Below are positions 29,440 to 34,847 of a stretch of DNA of 34,847 nt, in pieces. The DNA is taken from positions 1 to 34,847 of the forward strand of contig CALAWP010000064.1 in the NCBI GenBank assembly GCA_937895345.1, read 5' to 3'. Numbering within the stretch: position 1 is the first letter of the stretch; every line of letters begins with the position of its first letter. The position numbers and the translations under genes were made by a program. The notes beneath the pieces are model-generated. The model saw nothing but the letters and a program-made list of their open reading frames with translations, had not been told where the DNA came from and made no database searches. This DNA is from an uncultured Paenibacillus sp. GTDB taxonomy: Bacteria > Bacillota > Bacilli > Paenibacillales > Paenibacillaceae.

Positions 29440-31890
29440 CTAGTCTCGGTCTGCTTCGTGAGCGGCTGCTTCGATCTCTCGATAGGCCCAGTGCGACGGC
29501 CCGACATCCCGAAACGCCGCCTGATCTTCCGGTCCGGGCCGCTTCGCTTCCCTGCCCGTCATTCGGTTCAGCACCGCAACCGCTTCGGCCCGAGTCACCC
29601 GGCGATCCGGCCGGAAGCTTCCGTCCTCGTAGCCGTTCATCAGTCCGAGACGCGCTGCGGTTGCGATAGGCGCATAATCCGCATGCCCGGCCGGCACGTC
29701 TTTAAAGCCGGCCTCCGTTCCTCCCTCGACGGTCAGACAGGAAGGCTTGCCAGACTTCGCCTCGCACCAGTAAGCCGTCCACTCCGCAATAATCGCGGCA
29801 AGCTGGGCACGGGTCATGTAACGGCCTGCATCGCCATTGCCATTGCCATCGCCATCGTCATCGCCGGCCGCCAGCGCCGGCATCGATGCCGGCGGCGCCT
29901 CTCCGAACAAACGTCCCGCCATCGTGTTCCATTCGTCGTAAGTGATGGGCCGATCCGGATAAAAGGAGCCGCTTCCGTTCCCAACGACGTAAGGAGCAAC
30001 GGATACGCCGGGCAAGATCGACGCCAGTCCGCAAATGTCCGGACAATGGCCCGGCCCGGCGCTCGGGCCCGGCGTGCTCGTCGACGTCGGGCTCGGCGTC
30101 ACGCTCGGATCCGGCGTGCTCGTCTCCGTCGGGCTCGGTGTCACGCTCGGGCCAGGCGTACTCGTCGACGTCGGGCTCGGCGTCACGCTCGGGCCCGGCG
30201 TGCTCGTCGACGTCGGGCTCGGCGTCACGCTCGGGTCCGGCGTGCTCGTCGCCGTCGGGCTTGGCGTCACGCTCGGGTCCGGCGTGCTCGTCGCCGTCGG
30301 GCTTGGCGTCACGCTCGGGCCCGGCGTACTCGTCGACGTCGGGCTCGGCGTCACGCTCGGGTCCGGCGTGCTCGTCGCCGTCGGGCTTGGCGACGGGGAT
30401 GCCGTTTCGTCCGGGTCCGAGACGGCAGCCTCCTTCATCGTATAGGCGGCTTTGAGGCCGACATTGTCCATAACAACGACGTTCCAATAATAGATTTGAC
30501 CCTCCTGCAGGTCCGGCACCGCGTATTGATCGATGTCCGCCTCGAACGGACCGGCCGGCGTTCCGTTCGCTTCCGCAAGCTGAACCGTTCCGATGTTGGC
30601 CCGGTCGGAATAATAAACGCGATATTGCAGCTCGTTCTGCGGCGTAAAGTTGTCGTTCGCTTTGTTCCAGGCCAGATGCATTTCCGTGCCGCCCCCATAG
30701 GCCAAATCAAGCTCGGCGTTGTCGATCGCTGGAGCCGATATGTCCATGACCGCCGCCGTCATGGACGGGACCAATCGGGACGTTGTCGTTTTGTCGCCGA
30801 GCTCGCCGCCGCTGTTCGTTCCCCAGCCCCATACGATGCTGTCTTCCCGAAGGGCGAGGCTGTGAAAGCCCCCTGCGGCGATGGCGGAAACTTTGTCCAA
30901 TCCTTCAATCTTCACCGGACTGTTGCGCTGCTCCTTGGTTCCGTCTCCCAGCTGGCCGTAATTGTTTAATCCCCACGACCAGACCGTGCCGTCCTCCGCC
31001 AGAGCCAGGCTGTGATAGCCGCCGCCGGCGATCGCTTGGATTCCAGCCAGCGGCAGCCGTTGCGGAGTTTTGGCCGAAGCAATGCCCCCCAGTCCAAGCT
31101 GCCCCCATCTGCCATGTCCCCAAGCCCACACATAACCGTCTTCGTCCAGCGCCAAGGCGTGGGAACCGCCGGCCGCAATCGCTTTAATGCGGCTTAATCC
31201 GGCAATCGGCTCCGGCGAAGTTCGCCAATATTCCGATCCGCCTCCGCCCAGCTCTCCTTGCGTATTGCTCCCCCACGACCAGACTGTGCCGTCGCGGCGC
31301 AAAGCAAGACTGAAATAACCTCCCGCGGCGACCGCTTCGACCTCCGTCAGCCCCTCGACCAACACGGGCCGTAACGGCTGTTCCGTTTCCGTTCCGAGCT
31401 GCCCTTCCCCATTGCGGCCCCATGCCCATACCATACCATCCTGCGTTAAAGCCAGGCTGTGATACCCGGTTCCGCTGCTGACCGCTGCAATATCGTATAG
31501 GTCTCCCATCAACTGCGGCGACAAACTGTTGTCGTTCGTACCATTGCCAAGCTCGTATTCCGAATTTTGGCCCCAAATCCATACGCGCCCGTCCTCGGTT
31601 ACGGCCATGCCGTGCCGTACGCCGCTTCCGACCGCACGGACAGGCGGCAGACCGTTTACCTTGAGCGGCTGCATTCTTGACGTCTGGTTGCCGTGCCCCA
31701 GCTGCCCGGCATCGTTGCGGCCCCAGGTCCATACCGTTCCGTCGCTCCCGAGCGTCACCGCGTGATAATAACCGGTTACGACCATCGGATCGACCGGCGG
31801 CCGCGCCTCTTCGGCGGCAAAGACGATCGGCGCCGGCACGCTCCCTATGATCAGCAGCAAACACAAACTTAATAGTTTCCATCGCTTCAT
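29440..31890 (-). CDS. surface protein with RCC1 propeller, repeat stalk and SLH domains
   Basis: 816 residues, ATG 31890 with AGAAGGA upstream. Signal peptide (LLSLCLLLIIGSVPAPIVFAAEE). Then seven RCC1 repeats marked by VWTWGRNDAGQLG, VWIWGQNSEYELG, VWAWGRNGEGQLG, VWSWGSNTQGELG, VWAWGHGRWGQLG, VWSWGLNNYGQLG and VWGWGTNSGGELG, enough for one seven-bladed propeller. An Fn3-like segment follows (LHLAWNKANDN with YRVYYSD and YYWNVVVMDN). Next is a stalk of eight 14-residue repeats of the type TSTPGPSVTPSPT. The end holds S-layer homology domains (one degenerate, then FKDVPAGHADYAPIATAARLG and FRDVGPSHWAYREIEAAA) that bind secondary cell-wall polymer. It is a cell-wall-anchored display protein; ligand unknown. 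Divergent from a MalT-like regulator. Confidence 0.9.
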   Translation of the reverse strand: MKRWKLLSLCLLLIIGSVPAPIVFAAEEARPPVDPMVVTGYYHAVTLGSDGTVWTWGRNDAGQLGHGNQTSRMQPLKVNGLPPVRAVGSGVRHGMAVTEDGRVWIWGQNSEYELGNGTNDNSLSPQLMGDLYDIAAVSSGTGYHSLALTQDGMVWAWGRNGEGQLGTETEQPLRPVLVEGLTEVEAVAAGGYFSLALRRDGTVWSWGSNTQGELGGGGSEYWRTSPEPIAGLSRIKAIAAGGSHALALDEDGYVWAWGHGRWGQLGLGGIASAKTPQRLPLAGIQAIAGGGYHSLALAEDGTVWSWGLNNYGQLGDGTKEQRNSPVKIEGLDKVSAIAAGGFHSLALREDSIVWGWGTNSGGELGDKTTTSRLVPSMTAAVMDISAPAIDNAELDLAYGGGTEMHLAWNKANDNFTPQNELQYRVYYSDRANIGTVQLAEANGTPAGPFEADIDQYAVPDLQEGQIYYWNVVVMDNVGLKAAYTMKEAAVSDPDETASPSPSPTATSTPDPSVTPSPTSTSTPGPSVTPSPTATSTPDPSVTPSPTATSTPDPSVTPSPTSTSTPGPSVTPSPTSTSTPGPSVTPSPTETSTPDPSVTPSPTSTSTPGPSAGPGHCPDICGLASILPGVSVAPYVVGNGSGSFYPDRPITYDEWNTMAGRLFGEAPPASMPALAAGDDDGDGNGNGDAGRYMTRAQLAAIIAEWTAYWCEAKSGKPSCLTVEGGTEAGFKDVPAGHADYAPIATAARLGLMNGYEDGSFRPDRRVTRAEAVAVLNRMTGREAKRPGPEDQAAFRDVGPSHWAYREIEAAAHEADRD
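30060..30400 (-). repeat. 42-bp in-frame tandem repeat coding the stalk
   Basis: Eight copies of a 42-base unit coding 14 residues, alternating between ATSTPDPSVTPSPT and STSTPGPSVTPSPT (one with ETSTPDP). Copies are nearly identical at DNA level, so copy number can change by slippage or recombination without breaking the frame. Confidence 0.85.
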
Positions 31891-32040
31891 GTTCCTTCTC
31901 CTTCCGTATTTCCGGCAATGCTCGCAATCTCTCCAACAGGCTAGCAAATCCTCAGCCAATTTCCTATTAACGAAAGATAACTTTTCGACAATTTTCCCGT
32001 ATAATGGACTCAGAAGAAGCGCAACGGAGGTAACGAACCT
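31891..32040. promoter_or_regulatory. divergent intergenic region, TATAAT before luxR-type gene
   Basis: Contains TATAAT (32000-32005) 36 bases before the regulator ATG, which has GGAGGTAA as ribosome site. No good -35 is seen at 16-18 bases, which would fit an activator-dependent promoter. Nothing firm was found for the surface-protein promoter. Confidence 0.4.
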
Positions 32041-34701
32041 ATGCAGCCAGTCCGCCAAGCCATCGCCACGACCAAAATAACCGTACCGGCCGCCAGGCAT
32101 CCGCTCGTCGCCAGATCGAGACTGCTGGACAAGCTGGATGCGCCCGGAGGAACCTTTACTTCGATATGCGCCCCGGCAGGGTACGGCAAATCGACGCTGC
32201 TGGCGCAATGGGCCCGCATGTTCGGCAAGCCTTGCGCCTGGCTGGCCATGGACGACGCGGACAACGACGAAATCCGCTTTTGGCGTTATGCCGCATGCGC
32301 CTTGGCGGAAGCTCTGCCGGAGCCCGTTCGCCATCGTGTGGCGGAACTCGCCCAATCCGCGAATCAAGTATCGATGCTTACGTTTCTCGACACGCTCATC
32401 GGCGAGGCGTCCGAGCTTTCCGGCGTGACGCCGCTCATTTTGGACGACTACCACCTGATCCGCAACGCCAACATCCATGACGGACTCTCTTATTTCATTC
32501 AATATTTGCCTGCGGGCATTCATTTGCTGATCGCCAGCCGGACGCCCCTTCCGTTCTCCTCGGCCAAATGGTCGCTGCACGGACGATCCGCCGCGCTTGG
32601 CATGCAGGACCTTCGATTCACGCAGGAGGAAGCAGCAACGCTGTACAGCGGCTTGACCGATGAAGCATTGCCTGACGAGCTTCTGGACGAGCTGCTCGTC
32701 CGAACGGAAGGCTGGGCGGCCGGACTGATGTTATCCGTTCACTCGCTCCGTGCCGGCGCCCCCGCACAACAGCTGCTGGACAGCTTCGCCAGCGGCCAAA
32801 GCCAAGTGTCGGACTATTTGACCAATGAGGTGTTGTCCCGGCTGCCACAGGAGATGTATCGGTTCGTGCTGCGAACATCTATCCTGCGAAGAATGGACGC
32901 CGAATTATGCGAAGCGGCGGCCGAAAGCGGAAACGGGGCGGACTTGCTGGAGCGTCTGCTGCGCATGAACTTGTTTGTCGTGCCGCTTGAAGAAGAGGAC
33001 GGCTGGTATCGCTATCACCATTTGTTCGCGGAGCTGTTGTCAAAGACGCTGCTGAGACAACAAGGCCGGCAGCAATGGAGACGGCTCCACGCTCAGGCAG
33101 CACGCCATCTCGCCGAGCGGGGCTTGCTGGAGGAAGCGATCGATTATGCGTTCGAAGCCGGCGAATACGCTCTCGCCGAGCGATATATGGAACGGCAGCT
33201 GCGGCACACGATGATGCGGGGAGAGCTCGCAACGCTGCTGCGCTGGTTCGAAAGCTTTCCGGAGTCGTACGCCATATCCTCCTCCATGGCATTGATGCAT
33301 GCTTTTATCTATGTGCTGACGGGGCGGGCGACGGACGCCGAGCGGTTGCTGAAGCTGCTGGAGAAACGGTATGAAGCGATGCCGCCTTCCGCGAAAGACA
33401 AAGAAGAGCTGCAAAGCGGCATCTTGTTCGTACGTTCCAACCTGTTGTTTGCAAGCGGAGATTTCAAGAGTTGGCTGGCGTTTGCCGAAGCTGCGGCGAT
33501 GGACAAGATGGCACCGGAAAACGAATGGTTCTATGGATTCAATTACAATACGTCGGAGCCGTTCGTCAGGCGGACGTCGATGGGGCTGAAAGGCGTGCTG
33601 TCGGAGGATACGAGCCAAATCGGCTCGATATTCGCCGGCGCGCTCGATGCCGGCGGCTGGTCGCATGCATTAATCAATTTATTCGTCAAGCAATCGCTTG
33701 CCGAAGGCTATTACGAATGGAACCGGCTGGATGACTGCTCGGCTTGGCTAAGCAAGGTCGAGCAGCCCGTAATGGCACGCGGCCTTCCCGGACTTGTCAT
33801 CCCACACCGGCTGACGGAAGCGAAAAGGCGGTTCGCCCTCGGTCAGCGCGAGCTCGCGTTCCATGCGGCCGAGGAAGCTTGGGAAGCTGCCCAACGGGAG
33901 AACAATCCGCATTGGCGCAGCCGCGTTCGCGCCTTCCGCATCATGCTGCATTTGCGGGAAGGCAATGGGACCCAAGCCAAAAAGGAAGCCGCGTTCCTCG
34001 GCATCGACGAGAAGGACCGGCCGACTTATGGCCGCAGCTACGAATATATCGCGCTTATTCGACTGCTGGGCAAGCAGCGAAAGGAAAAGGAGGCGCTTCG
34101 GCTTCTGGAGCTGCTCAAACCCCAGGTGCAGCGGGAAGGGCTCGTGTCCGGCATCGTCGAAATTTGTATCCTGCAGGCTTTGATGCACGACACTCTGATG
34201 AACCGGATGGCGGCCATGGCGCATTTGCGCGAAGCGCTGACAATCGGCGGAAACAACGGATACATCCGTTCCTTTACGGACGAAGGCCCCGCCATGGCCA
34301 GACTGCTCGCATCGTTCAAGAAGGAGCAGGAGAAACGAGGGGGACGCCTAGACCCGGACCGGCAGCCGTCGTCCGCAAAGATCACGAATGAGCCGCCGTC
34401 GACGAGCTGGCCCGATGAAGCATATATCGAGCGGCTGCTCCAATCGTTTCCGGAGGAGGAAAAACCCGTGCATCCTGCGCTGCCGCTTCCGGCCGAAACG
34501 CTCACCCGAAGCGAGCTGGAGCTCCTCCGCTTGCTGCGAAGCGGCTTGACCAACAAGCAGATCGCAGGCGAAACGGGGTTGTCCGAGGGCACCGTTAAAG
34601 TGTATTTGTCAGGCTTGTACGGCAAGCTTGGCGTGAAGTCCCGCACTCAAGCTCTTATTGCGGCTCAAAAGCTGGAATGGCTGGCGGCGGCGCTCGATTG
34701 A
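32041..34701 (+). CDS. MalT/LAL-type LuxR family transcriptional regulator
   Basis: 886 residues. N-terminal STAND ATPase: Walker A APAGYGKST (44-52) and Walker B PLILDDYHLI, with the family motifs WLAMDDADND, LLIASRTPLPF and RTEGWAAGLML. The centre is alpha-helical TPR-like (RYHHLFAELL, then repeated ALAERYMERQL-type helices) as in MalT, where it binds the inducer. The C-terminus (about 821-875) is the LuxR HTH: LTRSELELLRLLRSGLTNKQIA and LSEGTVKVYLSGLYGKLGVKSRTQA. Such proteins activate transcription after ATP and ligand binding and oligomerisation. The nearest candidate target is the divergent SLH-RCC1 surface protein; genes past the right edge are equally possible. Start ATG 32041 with GGAGGTAA. 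Confidence 0.92.
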   Translation: MQPVRQAIATTKITVPAARHPLVARSRLLDKLDAPGGTFTSICAPAGYGKSTLLAQWARMFGKPCAWLAMDDADNDEIRFWRYAACALAEALPEPVRHRVAELAQSANQVSMLTFLDTLIGEASELSGVTPLILDDYHLIRNANIHDGLSYFIQYLPAGIHLLIASRTPLPFSSAKWSLHGRSAALGMQDLRFTQEEAATLYSGLTDEALPDELLDELLVRTEGWAAGLMLSVHSLRAGAPAQQLLDSFASGQSQVSDYLTNEVLSRLPQEMYRFVLRTSILRRMDAELCEAAAESGNGADLLERLLRMNLFVVPLEEEDGWYRYHHLFAELLSKTLLRQQGRQQWRRLHAQAARHLAERGLLEEAIDYAFEAGEYALAERYMERQLRHTMMRGELATLLRWFESFPESYAISSSMALMHAFIYVLTGRATDAERLLKLLEKRYEAMPPSAKDKEELQSGILFVRSNLLFASGDFKSWLAFAEAAAMDKMAPENEWFYGFNYNTSEPFVRRTSMGLKGVLSEDTSQIGSIFAGALDAGGWSHALINLFVKQSLAEGYYEWNRLDDCSAWLSKVEQPVMARGLPGLVIPHRLTEAKRRFALGQRELAFHAAEEAWEAAQRENNPHWRSRVRAFRIMLHLREGNGTQAKKEAAFLGIDEKDRPTYGRSYEYIALIRLLGKQRKEKEALRLLELLKPQVQREGLVSGIVEICILQALMHDTLMNRMAAMAHLREALTIGGNNGYIRSFTDEGPAMARLLASFKKEQEKRGGRLDPDRQPSSAKITNEPPSTSWPDEAYIERLLQSFPEEEKPVHPALPLPAETLTRSELELLRLLRSGLTNKQIAGETGLSEGTVKVYLSGLYGKLGVKSRTQALIAAQKLEWLAAALD

Positions 34702-34749
34702 CGCCGGCCATTCGCCCTGTAAAACTTTCGCAATATTTTTTCGCCTCTA

Positions 34750-34784
34750 TTGACTACCGAAAATATACTAGATATACTATCGGT
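34750..34784 (+). promoter_or_regulatory. promoter at right edge with imperfect palindrome
   Basis: TTGACT (34750-34755), 17-base spacer, TATACT (34773-34778). ACCGA (34756-34760) and TCGGT (34780-34784) end an imperfect inverted repeat of 14-base arms, about 10 of 14 matching, that covers spacer and -10; ATATACTA occurs twice in it as a direct repeat. A second small palindrome AATTCG-GT-CGAATT lies at 34824-34837. The gene it drives is outside the window. Confidence 0.55.
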
Positions 34785-34847
34785 ATAAATTGGCAAAGTC
34801 CAGCGGTATAATGTCAAGTCCCTAATTCGGTCGAATTGGAAATTACC

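Noticed and set aside
30035..30445. Plus-strand frame with VGLGVTLGPGVLVD-type repeats
   Set aside because: Complement of the 42-bp stalk repeat; an artefact of the repeat, with no ribosome site.
29458..30969. 503-codon plus-strand arginine-rich frame
   Set aside because: Antisense of the surface-protein gene; composition reflects the complement of the Pro/Thr/Ser repeat.
31891..32580. N-terminal extension of the RCC1-SLH protein to 1046 residues
   Set aside because: It would run antisense through the start of the LuxR-type gene and hide a clear signal peptide and ribosome site at 31890.

Overview
The window reads as a chromosomal segment of a GC-rich, low-copy-IS Bacillales bacterium, most likely Paenibacillus or a close relative (Paenibacillaceae). 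Signs are strong AAGGAGG-type ribosome binding sites, intrinsic stem-loop/U-run terminators, lipobox and SLH surface proteins, a YtrA-type GntR regulator with its ABC operon, a MalT-like LuxR regulator, and intergenic repeat clusters. No rRNA, tRNA or CRISPR array was seen. Genus assignment is inference from gene content, not from a marker gene.

Positions 1-2730 are a scrap yard that differs from the rest. An AT-rich remnant (an unrecognised ORF overlapping a frameshifted HAD hydrolase) is followed by three broken insertion sequences abutting each other: the C-terminal end of an IS256-family transposase (minus strand), an IS21-family istA without istB, and the tail and right end of an IS3-family element fused in frame to the truncated istA.

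Positions 2860-8030: a stand-alone long-form threonine synthase (minus) with its own terminator, then a plus-strand lipoprotein / MBOAT acyltransferase / DHHW-AlgX-like trio that looks like an exopolysaccharide O-acetylation cassette, preceded by an orphan strong terminator (possible attenuated leader) and closed by a bidirectional terminator. Positions 8036-10447: a minus-strand group (MEKHLA protein, DUF72 protein, unknown protein) divergent from a small thioredoxin-like protein.

Positions 10448-15250: a repeat cluster between convergent genes, then a tight minus-strand operon (WYL regulator, NmrA-like oxidoreductase, DrrA-like ATPase, DrrB-like permease) with ATGA overlaps and a perfect 12+12 palindrome upstream of the regulator; a divergent VanY/CwlK-like peptidase follows. 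Positions 15253-18317: a probable two-gene unit of luciferase-like monooxygenase and MFS exporter, and a VOC protein. Positions 18396-21050: a sigma-70-family factor, an unrecognised 335-residue protein and a DUF4184 membrane protein on the minus strand. Positions 21324-25353: a SWIM-SNF2 helicase and a ferritin-like protein whose ribosome binding site lies inside a perfect 12-bp hairpin.

Positions 25361-28843: a YtrA-like GntR regulator and a three-gene ABC operon (permease, unknown anchored protein, ATPase), tied together by two perfect copies of an operator, TGTATTA-N6-TAATACA. Positions 28861-29407 hold two unrelated intergenic repeat families. Positions 29440-34701: a surface protein built of seven RCC1 repeats, an Fn3-like segment, a Thr/Pro/Ser repeat stalk and SLH anchoring, divergent from a MalT/LAL-type LuxR regulator. 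A good promoter with an imperfect palindrome reads out of the right end of the window.
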